A stretch of DNA of 15,011 bases, from the NCBI GenBank assembly GCA_012799075.1, contig JAAZLZ010000107.1, positions 1-15,011 of the forward strand. The letters are read 5' to 3'. Every line of letters begins with the position of its first letter. Positions within the stretch are counted from its first letter, which is position 1. Positions 1 through 6,002 of the stretch are shown piece after piece. A program made the translations under genes and the position numbers. This DNA comes from Bacillota bacterium (GTDB lineage Bacteria; Bacillota; Limnochordia; JAAZLZ01). The notes below the pieces were generated by a model, which was given only the letters and a program-made list of their open reading frames with translations, ran no database searches and was not told where the DNA came from.

Positions 1-645
1 CCAATAAGTGGAAGTAACCCAAAGCTCGGAGTAGGCGGATTGCCAGAGCAGGAAATTGCTCAGGCGGCGCTCACCGCCGGTTCGGATGATCAGATCCGGA
101 TCAGGTAGTCCTCCTGTGGTCATCTGCTGGGCCACCAACTCTTGATCGATGTCGTTGATGGCAACTTGGCCCGTTTGAACCAAGGCGGCGACTTTACGTA
201 CTGCATCCACGATTTCCGCCCGGCCTCCGTAGTTGATGGCCACATTGAGGATTAGCTTCTTGTTAGCGGCGGTCCGGGCCATGGCCCTGTCAAGGGAACG
301 GACTAGGTCCTCGGGCAGCTCGTGCAATCGGCCGATGAAGCGTAGGCGGACTCCCTTTTCTTCCAGCTCATCTATTTCCTTGGTGATGGTTTCGGTCAAG
401 AGACTCATCAGGAAGGCGACTTCACTGCTGGGCCGTTGCCAGTTTTCCGTGGAAAAGGCAAAAGCAGTGATGACCCTAATGTTGTACTCCCCCGCTAAGG
501 ACACAAGTCTCTTTAAGGCTTGGACTCCCGCTTGATGACCGGCAGAGCGGGGCAAGCCTTTTCTTTGTGCCCAGCGCCCATTGCCATCCATGATCACACC
601 TAGATGATTCAGGGCTGCATCGAATCGAATTGTCGGGTCATTCAT
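1..645 (-). CDS. uppS: Undecaprenyl diphosphate synthase (isoprenyl transferase), 3' end outside window
   Basis: Cis-prenyltransferase that extends farnesyl diphosphate with isopentenyl diphosphate to make the C55 lipid carrier for peptidoglycan and other wall polymers; it acts at the inner face of the membrane. The 215 codons present begin at ATG 645-643, preceded by AAGGG six bases upstream, and stay open to the window edge. Family landmarks are in order: HLGVIMDGNGRWA at residues 14-26, with the catalytic Asp at D20; FSTENWQRP at 64-72; NVAINYGGRAEIVDA at 134-148; and DPDLIIRTGGERRLSNFLLWQ at 182-202. About the last 30-40 residues are missing if the length is usual (roughly 240-260 aa). 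It follows frr and a PASTA-like gene, as uppS follows frr in most Bacillota, and probably continues into cdsA/dxr outside the window. Confidence 0.97.
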   Translation of the reverse strand, partial: MNDPTIRFDAALNHLGVIMDGNGRWAQRKGLPRSAGHQAGVQALKRLVSLAGEYNIRVITAFAFSTENWQRPSSEVAFLMSLLTETITKEIDELEEKGVRLRFIGRLHELPEDLVRSLDRAMARTAANKKLILNVAINYGGRAEIVDAVRKVAALVQTGQVAINDIDQELVAQQMTTGGLPDPDLIIRTGGERRLSNFLLWQSAYSELWVTSTYW

Positions 646-675
646 GGCAAACCCTTCCCTCGTCTAGACTAATTA

Positions 676-697
676 ACCCCCTCGGGCGTGAGGGGGT
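676..697 (-). terminator. Hairpin between PASTA-like gene and uppS, weak terminator candidate
   Basis: On the minus strand an 8-bp G/C-rich stem (ACCCCCTC pairing with GAGGGGGT) closes a 6-base loop. It touches the stop codon of the 68-aa gene and is followed only by TTAATTAG, not a real U-run. It could be a weak terminator, a pause site or an RNA-stability element ahead of uppS. The stem is certain by sequence; the role is not. Confidence 0.4.
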
Positions 698-903
698 CAA
701 AAGGGTCCCCGGCAAGAATGGGCACAGACTAGCAAAACCCCATCGGGCCTTTCCCTCAGGCCAATTACGCGAACCTCTTCGCCCAAGCTGGTCCTCTGGG
801 GCGGGCTGGTGAACATAACTTCGATGGTCATACCCCTGGCGGTCAATATTGTCTTGGCCTTGGCCAATTCCAGTCCTAGCACACAGGATAGTTCCCTGCT
901 CAA
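697..903 (-). CDS. Small PASTA-like protein of unknown function (68 aa)
   Basis: No named function is recognised. TTG start at 903-901 overlaps the frr stop (TTGA), with GGAG 11 bases upstream, so it is likely translated by coupling from frr. Residues 8-30 (VLGLELAKAKTILTARGMTIEV) have the look of a PASTA repeat: a V-x-G-hydrophobic turn, an AKxxL helix, then G-hydrophobic strand. After a loop with TSPPQ, the stretch EEVRVIGLRERPDGVLLVCA looks like the closing strands. There is no signal peptide and no membrane segment, unlike the usual PASTA domains on Ser/Thr kinases and penicillin-binding proteins, so it would be cytoplasmic. Codon use and GC match its neighbours. The frr-to-uppS position suggests a wall-related or translation-related role, but that is only inference. 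Confidence 0.72.
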   Translation of the reverse strand: MSRELSCVLGLELAKAKTILTARGMTIEVMFTSPPQRTSLGEEVRVIGLRERPDGVLLVCAHSCRGPF

Positions 904-1457
904 AATTCCAAGATCTCCTCTTCCTTGGCCGCTAGCAGCCGGTCCACTTCTGCGATGTACTTATCCGTCAGCTTCTGCACTTCATCTTGAGTTCGACGGG
1001 AATCATCTTCCGGCAGCTCGCCGTTTTTCTCCGAGGCCTTAAGCTTATCATTGCTATCTCGGCGGATATTGCGAATTGCGATTCGTTTGTCTTCGACATC
1101 CTTTCGAATCAGCTTGACTAGGTCTTTCCGCCGTTCCTCTGTCAGCTGGGGAATTGGTAATCGGATCATATTTCCATCAACGTTGGGAGTCAAACCAAGA
1201 TCGGACTTAATGATAGCTTTTTCCACGTCTTTGATGGAGTTTTTGTCCCATGGCTGCACCACCAACAATCGCGCGTCAGGCGCGGTGATAGTGGCCAGCT
1301 GATTCAGAGGCGTAGGTGTTCCATAGTAATCCACAATCACCTTGTTTAGTAAAGCCGGGTTGGCCCGTCCCGTTCGGACGGCGGCCAATTCCTTCTTGGT
1401 GGCCTCAATGACACCCTGCATCCGTTCCTCAGTATCCATGAGAAGGTCTTCAATCAC
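900..1457 (-). CDS. frr: Ribosome recycling factor (RRF)
   Basis: With EF-G, RRF splits post-termination 70S ribosomes. The protein is 185 aa, the usual RRF length. It shows the typical N-terminal helix with ELAAVRTGRANPALL (residues 23-37), then DYYGTPTPLNQLATITAPDAR in the small domain, LPIPQLTEERRKDLVK, and the long C-terminal helices. The start is GTG 1457-1455, which overlaps the pyrH stop as GTGA and has GGAGG nine bases upstream inside the pyrH 3' end; this argues for translational coupling. An internal ATG (residue 7) lacks this support. The pyrH-frr pairing is near-universal in bacteria. Confidence 0.98.
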   Translation of the reverse strand: MIEDLLMDTEERMQGVIEATKKELAAVRTGRANPALLNKVIVDYYGTPTPLNQLATITAPDARLLVVQPWDKNSIKDVEKAIIKSDLGLTPNVDGNMIRLPIPQLTEERRKDLVKLIRKDVEDKRIAIRNIRRDSNDKLKASEKNGELPEDDSRRTQDEVQKLTDKYIAEVDRLLAAKEEEILEF

Positions 1458-2197
1458 TTCGGGGCACCTCCTCCCACGATGGTACCGATCTCTTCTCCCA
1501 TGACTGCCCTCATGATGTTGTTCGGCAAATCGAAGTTGAAGACGACGATAGGAATCCTATTGTCCATACACAGGGATGTGGCCGTCGAATCCATCACGCC
1601 GAGGCCCTTGTTCAGGACCTCGATGTAATCCAGGTGAGCGTACTTCTTCGCTCTGGGGTTGATGTGGGGGTCGGAATCATAAACCCCATCCACCCCCCTC
1701 TTCGCCATCAAGATGACCTCCGCTTCAATCTCGGCAGCCCGCAGGGCGGCCGTCGTATCAGTGGAGAAATAGGGGTTGCCAGTCCCCGAGGCAAAAATGA
1801 CTACCCGACCCTTTTCCAAATGGCGCACTGCCCTCCGGCGGATGTAAGGTTCTGCGATTTGGCGCATTTCGATGGCACTTTGCACCCTGGTCTCCACGCC
1901 CAGCTTCTCCAAGGAGTCTTGCAGTGCCAGAGCATTGATGGTGGTGGCTAACATGCCCATGTAATCGGCGGTGGTGCGGTCCATGCCCTTGGCCGAACCG
2001 GCTTCACCCCGCCAAATGTTCCCACCCCCGACGACTACAGCCACCTCTACCCCCTGACCAACGACCTCCCGAATCTCAGCGGAGATCATGTTGACCACAT
2101 CCAAATTGATGCCGAAGCCCTGCTCTCCTGCCAGGGCCTCTCCGCTTAGTTTAAGAATAACCCGATGATACTTGGGTTGAGGCATGTTAACACCCAT
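1454..2197 (-). CDS. pyrH: Uridylate (UMP) kinase
   Basis: Hexameric amino-acid-kinase-fold enzyme that phosphorylates UMP to UDP with ATP in pyrimidine nucleotide synthesis; cytosolic. The 247-aa product has all main motifs: LKLSGEALAG near the N-terminus (residues 15-24), VVGGGNIWRG (55-64), TADYMGMLATTINALALQ, and SGTGNPYFSTDTTAALRAAE with the acceptor and phosphate-binding residues, then AKRGVDGVYDSDP. Two ATG codons are possible, 2197 (used here, preceded by AGGCAGAGAA) and 2185; the second puts the start just before PQPKYHRVILKLSGE and cannot be excluded. It lies 12 bases after tsf and overlaps frr. Confidence 0.98.
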   Translation of the reverse strand: MGVNMPQPKYHRVILKLSGEALAGEQGFGINLDVVNMISAEIREVVGQGVEVAVVVGGGNIWRGEAGSAKGMDRTTADYMGMLATTINALALQDSLEKLGVETRVQSAIEMRQIAEPYIRRRAVRHLEKGRVVIFASGTGNPYFSTDTTAALRAAEIEAEVILMAKRGVDGVYDSDPHINPRAKKYAHLDYIEVLNKGLGVMDSTATSLCMDNRIPIVVFNFDLPNNIMRAVMGEEIGTIVGGGAPK

Positions 2198-2209
2198 TTC
2201 TCTGCCTAG

Positions 2210-2860
2210 TTACTTGTTGATTTGGGACATTACTTCTTCAGCAAAGTCATCTTGTCTCTTGGTCAGTCCCTCACCCATTTCATAGCGAGTGAACCGGCGG
2301 ATAGAAATGTTTTCCCCCAGCTGGGCGATGGTTTCCTTGAGGACCTGTTCCACCGAGCGGTCCGGGTCCTTGATGAAGGGCTGTTCGAGAAGGCAGATGT
2401 CCTTAAAGAACTTCTCCAGACGGCCGTCGACGATCTTGTCCACGATCCGCTCTGGCTTCCCTTCATGGAGGGCGGCGGCGCGATAAACCTCCCGCTCTCT
2501 GCTAATGATGTCCGCTGGCACCTCGTCTCGCATCACATACTCCGGTCTGCTTGCTGCAACCTGCATCGCCATGTCCCGGACAAAGGAGCGGAACTGCTCC
2601 GTTTTTGCCACAAAATCCGTTTCGCAGTTGACCTCAATCAAGACTCCAATTCGGCCGCCCATGTGTATGTAGCTGTCTACAATGCCTTCAGCGGCGATTC
2701 GACCGGCCTTCTTCGCTGCGGCCGACAAGCCCTGCTCTCGTAGATAGTCGATGGCGGCTTCTATGTTTCCCTCAGTCTCAATCAAGGCTCTTTTGCAGTC
2801 CATCATGCCTGAGCCGGTGCGTTCCCGTAGTTCCTTCACCATGGAGGCTGTGATCTCCAT
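2210..2860 (-). CDS. tsf: Translation elongation factor Ts (EF-Ts), short form
   Basis: Nucleotide-exchange factor that regenerates EF-Tu-GTP. The product is 216 aa, the short form seen in Thermus and many Clostridia, rather than the roughly 280-290 aa form of E. coli and Bacillus. The N-terminal UBA-like domain is clear (VKELRERTGSGMMDCKRAL), followed by the EF-Tu-contacting TDFVAKT motif at residues 81-87. The single core subdomain ends in RRFTRYEMGEGLTKRQDDF. ATG 2860 has AGGG 6-7 bases upstream. It follows rpsB across 75 bases containing a terminator-like hairpin, so its transcription probably depends on readthrough from the rpsB promoter. Confidence 0.98.
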   Translation of the reverse strand: MEITASMVKELRERTGSGMMDCKRALIETEGNIEAAIDYLREQGLSAAAKKAGRIAAEGIVDSYIHMGGRIGVLIEVNCETDFVAKTEQFRSFVRDMAMQVAASRPEYVMRDEVPADIISREREVYRAAALHEGKPERIVDKIVDGRLEKFFKDICLLEQPFIKDPDRSVEQVLKETIAQLGENISIRRFTRYEMGEGLTKRQDDFAEEVMSQINK

Positions 2861-2888
2861 ACATTTCCCTGCCTTTCACCGTACTGTC

Positions 2889-2928
2889 AAAAAGGGCCCG
2901 GGCTCGGGGTGACCCCGGCCTGAGCCCT
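2889..2928 (-). terminator. Intrinsic-terminator-like hairpin between rpsB and tsf
   Basis: Minus-strand RNA folds as AGGGC / GCCCT (outer), GGC / GCC (middle) and CGGGG / CCCCG (inner) around a TCA loop, with a small internal loop (TCA opposite CGG) and one bulged A. Five U residues follow directly, the first also pairing in the stem. It starts 8 bases after the rpsB stop. The form is that of a rho-independent terminator; because tsf has no convincing promoter of its own, it probably acts as a partial terminator that sets S2:EF-Ts output. Confidence 0.78.
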
Positions 2929-2935
2929 CTGGTGT

Positions 2936-3682
2936 TCATACATCGAAAGCTTCATCATCCATGTCCATGTCTTCTTCGGATGGGGCATCGGCCATTTGAT
3001 ATCCTTCCAGCCCTTCTAAGACTGCATCGGCCATCTTGCTGGTCAACAGTCTAACCGCTCGGATGGCATCGTCGTTTCCAGGGATCACCAGGTCTATCTC
3101 ATCGGGATCGCAGTTGGTATCAACAATTGCGATGATGGGAATGCCCAGCTTTCGTGCTTCGGCGACGGCAATCCTTTCCTTGCGGGGATCGATAACGAAG
3201 ACCGCTGAAGGTAGGGTGTCCATGTTCTTAATGCCGCCTAGGAACCGCTCCAGCTTCTCCTTTTCTTTCCGTAAGCCGATGACTTCCTTTTTGGGGAGGG
3301 AGAGGAAAGAACCGTCTTCCTCCATGGCTTCCAGTCGTTTCAGGTATTCAATCCGGCTCCGGATGGTGCGGAAGTTGGTCAGGGTGCCACCCAGCCATCG
3401 CTGGTTGACGTAACTCATGCCGCAACGAGTGGCTTCTTCGTAAACCGTATCCTGGGCCTGCTTTTTGGTACCTACAAAAAGCAGGGTCCCTCCCTCTTGG
3501 ACGGTATCCCGAACGAAGCCATAGGCTTCTTCCACACTGCGAACGGTCTGCTGCAAGTCAATGATGTAGATCCCGTTTCGTTCCGTAAAGATATACGGCT
3601 TCATCTTAGGGTTCCAACGTCTGGTCTGATGCCCGAAGTGAACGCCGGCCTCTAACAGCTGTTTCATCGTAATAATGGCCAT
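2936..3682 (-). CDS. rpsB: 30S ribosomal protein S2
   Basis: Primary-lineage 30S protein, 248 aa, usual length. It begins with the diagnostic MAIITMKQLLEAGVHFGHQTRRWNPKMKPYI region and contains NGIYIIDLQQT, FVGTKKQAQ, YVNQRWLGGTLTNF, PSAVFVIDPRKE and IVDTNCDPDEIDLVIPGNDDA in the normal order. The C-terminus is a short acidic tail rich in Asp, Glu and Met, common in S2. ATG 3682 is preceded by a strong GAGGAGGTGA SD. It is the first gene of the housekeeping cluster and has its own promoter and structured leader upstream. Confidence 0.99.
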   Translation of the reverse strand: MAIITMKQLLEAGVHFGHQTRRWNPKMKPYIFTERNGIYIIDLQQTVRSVEEAYGFVRDTVQEGGTLLFVGTKKQAQDTVYEEATRCGMSYVNQRWLGGTLTNFRTIRSRIEYLKRLEAMEEDGSFLSLPKKEVIGLRKEKEKLERFLGGIKNMDTLPSAVFVIDPRKERIAVAEARKLGIPIIAIVDTNCDPDEIDLVIPGNDDAIRAVRLLTSKMADAVLEGLEGYQMADAPSEEDMDMDDEAFDV

Positions 3683-3714
3683 TCGTTCACCTCCTCTCTG
3701 TTTGGTTGTTCCTC

Positions 3715-3770
3715 CGTCCTTTTCGCTTGCGTCTGAGACCCGCAGGCACCCTCAGCCGCATCCGAGGACG
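3715..3770 (-). promoter_or_regulatory. Structured 5' leader of rpsB, candidate S2 autoregulatory RNA
   Basis: In the roughly 100-nt leader between the predicted transcription start and rpsB, minus-strand RNA can form an outer stem CGTCCT/AGGACG (3765-3770 with 3715-3720). Inside it is a longer stem TGCGGCTGAG/CTCAGACGCA (3751-3760 with 3728-3737), nine pairs broken by one G-A mismatch and capped by a 13-base loop. The rpsB SD lies just downstream and unpaired. Bacterial rpsB leaders are known to carry S2-responsive structures in E. coli; whether this one binds S2 is inference. Confidence 0.55.
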
Positions 3771-3791
3771 TGTGTAGTCACACCGCTAAGT

Positions 3792-3820
3792 AGTATACCA
3801 CAAAGGATCGCCCTTATCAA
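3792..3820 (-). promoter_or_regulatory. Sigma-A promoter for rpsB-tsf-pyrH-frr-uppS
   Basis: Minus strand has TTGATA (3820-3815), exactly 17 bases, then TATACT (3797-3792), with TG one base before the -10 giving an extended -10 (TGGTATACT). Both hexamers are one base from consensus. Transcription would start near 3785, about 100 bases before the rpsB ATG. It sits 20 bases after the stop of the last flagellar gene. Confidence 0.88.
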
Positions 3821-3840
3821 CAGAATTTGCCGGTTCGCGG

Positions 3841-4233
3841 CTACCCTTCCTCCATGAGCTCCTGCAAACCTAAGATGAGGGTTACCTCCCCGGTGCCCAA
3901 TCCTAGTTCTTGAGCGATGGCTAGGGGTTCAAGACCCTGGGCAGCGAGTCGATGAACGGCCAATGTCTTCTCACCGACCATTCGCTGATTATTACCCTCC
4001 AACGAGGCTGCCTGTTGAACTAGTTGTTGGGCTTGATCGAGAAGGGCTTCCAGTTCAGCTGTCTTGCCGTCAAGACGGCTGTCAAGCTCCCGGTACTTGG
4101 TTTCCAGTTCTTCAAGCATTTCATGAAGGGTTAGCTCCAACGCTCCGAATTGCCCCTGGGGCTCTGGGCGCTGGCGCCACAAAAGAATCAGTAGACAAAG
4201 GATTGCCCCCAAGACTAGACCAATATAAAACAT
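3841..4233 (-). CDS. SwrB/DUF6115-like membrane-anchored coiled-coil protein
   Basis: A 130-aa protein with one N-terminal membrane segment (residues 2-19, FYIGLVLGAILCLLILLW), a positively charged stop after it, and a predicted coiled coil at about 35-90 with regular Leu/Glu/Gln spacing. The C-terminal helix-turn-helix-like motif is at about 94-124 (HRLAAQGLEPLAIAQELGLGTGEV). This layout and the position between sigD and rpsB match B. subtilis SwrB (YlxL), which promotes assembly or activation of the flagellar export gate. ATG 4233 was chosen because the membrane helix starts there; the open frame extends to 4374 but that part overlaps the preceding gene and is Arg/Lys/Gln-rich with no SD-supported start. 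Functional equivalence to SwrB is inferred from architecture and context. Confidence 0.85.
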   Translation of the reverse strand: MFYIGLVLGAILCLLILLWRQRPEPQGQFGALELTLHEMLEELETKYRELDSRLDGKTAELEALLDQAQQLVQQAASLEGNNQRMVGEKTLAVHRLAAQGLEPLAIAQELGLGTGEVTLILGLQELMEEG

Positions 4234-4246
4234 CTCTTCACCATCC

Positions 4247-4555
4247 TCATACCCGGATGTCGATTCGTTTTCCCTTCCCCGGTTCACAGGCTTCTTGGGT
4301 TGTTGTCTCCTTCTTAGGGCGAGGAGATCCTTGCGGCCTTCTTCTTTGTCGTTTATGTCCCCGTGGATCAACATTTCCCGTCATTCCCTGGGGAACCTGG
4401 GTTACCTGGGTTTGCCGTTTGGCTGTCTCCTGGAGTTCGTGGGCTTGATGCTGGAGTTGGGATTGCAGCTGGTGTTGATCCTGGAGACGTTGAATACGTC
4501 CGGTTTCATCCACTCGGCTCACTAAGACCTGTAGGTCGGGGGGCTTAATATTCAA
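4247..4555 (-). CDS. Small Gln-rich protein of the flagellar operon, unknown function (102 aa)
   Basis: Not a named gene. TTG start at 4555-4553 has a GAGGGGG SD eight bases upstream and lies 16 bases after the fliA stop; the open frame continues upstream into fliA but without such support. The N-terminus MNIKPPDLQVLVSRVDETGRI is followed by a Gln/His/Leu-rich helical stretch (about residues 20-58), then a basic, Pro/Arg/Lys-rich tail ending KGKRIDIRV. Many Clostridia carry a small protein of this design (an IKPxDLQ-type start, then Gln-rich helix) directly after sigD, as far as I recall. No signal peptide or membrane segment. It ends 13 bases before the SwrB-like gene, so both are probably coexpressed and work together. 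Confidence 0.75.
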   Translation of the reverse strand: MNIKPPDLQVLVSRVDETGRIQRLQDQHQLQSQLQHQAHELQETAKRQTQVTQVPQGMTGNVDPRGHKRQRRRPQGSPRPKKETTTQEACEPGKGKRIDIRV

Positions 4556-4571
4556 CGCTGATTCCCCCTCG

Positions 4572-5351
4572 TTAATCCACCATGGCAGTCCGATGGGGGT
4601 TAAGTCGACTGCGCAGGTGGATGATGGCTTGCCCGTGGATTTGACAAATACGAGACTCCGATACGCCAAGGACTGCTCCAATTTCTTTGAGGGTCAAGCC
4701 TTCATAATAGTACAAAGTAATGACTAGTCGCTCCCTCTCCCCTAGCTGATCGATGGCTTTAGCTAATAGCAGCTTCTTCTCTTCCATCTCAACCTCGGTG
4801 ATGGGATCGACGCTCCTTGTGTCCTCAACTGTGTCCATGACCCTTAAGGAATCCTCGCCCCCTCCTTCACTGAACCACAAATCATCAAGGGAGGTAAGGG
4901 TGGTAGCGCATACTTCCTGCAAAGCATCATGGAACTGCTGCATCGTCATGTTCAGTGATTCGCTGAGTTCTTCATCGGTTGGGGTTCGATTAAGCTGTCT
5001 TTCTAATTGGCTGTAAGCCTCTTCCAGGCGTTTGGCCTTCGTTCGCACCGACCGGGGCACCCAATCGAAACTCCGCAGCCCATCGATGATAGCCCCTCTG
5101 ATGCGTACGATGGCATAGGTTTCAAACTTAACCCCTCGGTCGGGGTCAAACCGTTCGATGGAGTCGATGAGGCCAAAGATGCCGTAGCTGATCAGATCGT
5201 CTAGCTCCACCGTCGGGGGCAGACTGATGGCAACCCGTCCGGCCACGTACTTGACCAATGGTGCATACTCAACGATCAGCTCCTGCTGGATTGCAGTATC
5301 GTTATGAGTTTTATATTTCCTCCATAAGGTGTTGATGTACTCCTCGCTCAA
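4572..5351 (-). CDS. fliA: RNA polymerase sigma factor for flagellar genes (sigma-28, FliA/SigD)
   Basis: Directs RNA polymerase to late flagellar promoters (flagellin, motors, chemotaxis). The 259-aa product has region 2 at about residues 24-105 (YAPLVKYVAGRV, DDLISYGIFGLIDSIERFDP, FETYAIVRIRGAIIDGLR, DWVPRSVR). Region 3 is at about 106-146, with the FliA/WhiG-type LNRTPTDEELSESL. Region 4 is at about 200-250, with LGERERLVITLYYYEGLTLKEIG and the HTH GVSESRICQIHGQAI. Start TTG 5351-5349 has GGAGG seven bases upstream and lies 15 bases after the pilZ gene. Being near the end of a long operon, its level depends on transcript reaching it. The usual partner anti-sigma FlgM is not in the window. 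Confidence 0.97.
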   Translation of the reverse strand: MSEEYINTLWRKYKTHNDTAIQQELIVEYAPLVKYVAGRVAISLPPTVELDDLISYGIFGLIDSIERFDPDRGVKFETYAIVRIRGAIIDGLRSFDWVPRSVRTKAKRLEEAYSQLERQLNRTPTDEELSESLNMTMQQFHDALQEVCATTLTSLDDLWFSEGGGEDSLRVMDTVEDTRSVDPITEVEMEEKKLLLAKAIDQLGERERLVITLYYYEGLTLKEIGAVLGVSESRICQIHGQAIIHLRSRLNPHRTAMVD

Positions 5352-5366
5352 CGAAGGCCCTCCCTG

Positions 5367-5990
5367 TCACAACAATCCCTTGCGGCGCAGGTTTCTCTGC
5401 TCGGCGAAGACGAACTTAATGATTTTGTCCCTTTCCCGCTCCTCTAGATCGACAAATTCCACTGCCGTAGGAAACAGATCCCCTTGCTTAGGCATCCGTC
5501 GAACCACTTGGGCCGCAACTTCCATCGAATCGTCTGGTGGCAGGGTGAACTGAAGGAGAATCTTTTTGCCCGGCTTCAATTTGGTGGGCACAAGGATTCG
5601 CATGCCGCCGCCGCTGATGTCCTGGGTGAGCCCGGAACAATCCGAGTCGTCATAAACCGCGTGAACATCCAGAGTGCAAGGAACCCGAACGAATCTTCTG
5701 TCCTGTGTCCTTATCCATTGGTCAGGACGACTGACCACAAGAATTGGAATATGACCCTGAATCGTGCCCCGGACTCGTGCCTTGGCCGTCCATCGGCATC
5801 CTCGCATAGGCTCCTGGGATAGATAACTGATCTTCACTTCCGTACCGGGCTCTAGGTGTACTGGCACCTGTCGCTCCGTAGGCGCAGCCAGATGGACTGC
5901 CTCGTCGGTCAAACCTTCGATGCGAGTACTGTACCGCTTTTGATCCACTTCGATAGCCATCGATTGACCGATGCTCAAGTTGCCCTGCAA
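5367..5990 (-). CDS. YcgR/YpfA (MotI)-type PilZ-domain c-di-GMP receptor, flagellar brake
   Basis: A 207-aa two-domain protein. The N-terminal YcgR-like beta domain covers about residues 1-90 (SIGQSMAIEVDQKRYSTRIEGL). The C-terminal PilZ domain begins with the linker motif RRFVR (R98 and R102 give RxxxR) and D124-x-S126-x-x-G129, the two c-di-GMP-binding signatures, both intact. In B. subtilis the homologue YpfA/MotI binds MotA and stops rotation at high c-di-GMP; E. coli YcgR acts similarly. TTG 5990 is chosen because it follows a G8 tract usable as SD by four bases and sits just after the flhG stop; the open frame runs on to 6077 inside flhG without support. Its place between flhG and fliA is where B. 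subtilis has cheB-A-W-C-D. Confidence 0.9.
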   Translation of the reverse strand: MQGNLSIGQSMAIEVDQKRYSTRIEGLTDEAVHLAAPTERQVPVHLEPGTEVKISYLSQEPMRGCRWTAKARVRGTIQGHIPILVVSRPDQWIRTQDRRFVRVPCTLDVHAVYDDSDCSGLTQDISGGGMRILVPTKLKPGKKILLQFTLPPDDSMEVAAQVVRRMPKQGDLFPTAVEFVDLEERERDKIIKFVFAEQRNLRRKGLL

Positions 5991-5994
5991 TGTT

Positions 5995-6002
5995 CCCCCC
6001 CC
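5995..6002 (-). repeat. G8 homopolymer serving as SD of the pilZ gene
   Basis: Eight consecutive G on the minus strand; the first G is the last base of the flhG TAG stop. The tract is four bases before the pilZ TTG and is the only SD-like sequence there. Length changes by slippage would alter spacing without touching either reading frame. Confidence 0.6.

Noticed and set aside
2222..2743. Plus-strand 173-codon frame opposite tsf
   Set aside because: Antisense to a fully conserved gene; no SD and no recognisable domain. Long antisense frames are expected at this GC content.
2867..2890. Perfect TTGACA on the minus strand before tsf as a promoter
   Set aside because: At 17 bases the -10 position reads GAAATG, and nothing close to TATAAT is at 16-18 bases; it also overlaps the terminator tail.
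4234..4374. N-terminal extension of the SwrB-like protein to 4374
   Set aside because: Overlaps the preceding gene almost entirely, is strongly charged, and would bury the membrane helix that normally begins this family.
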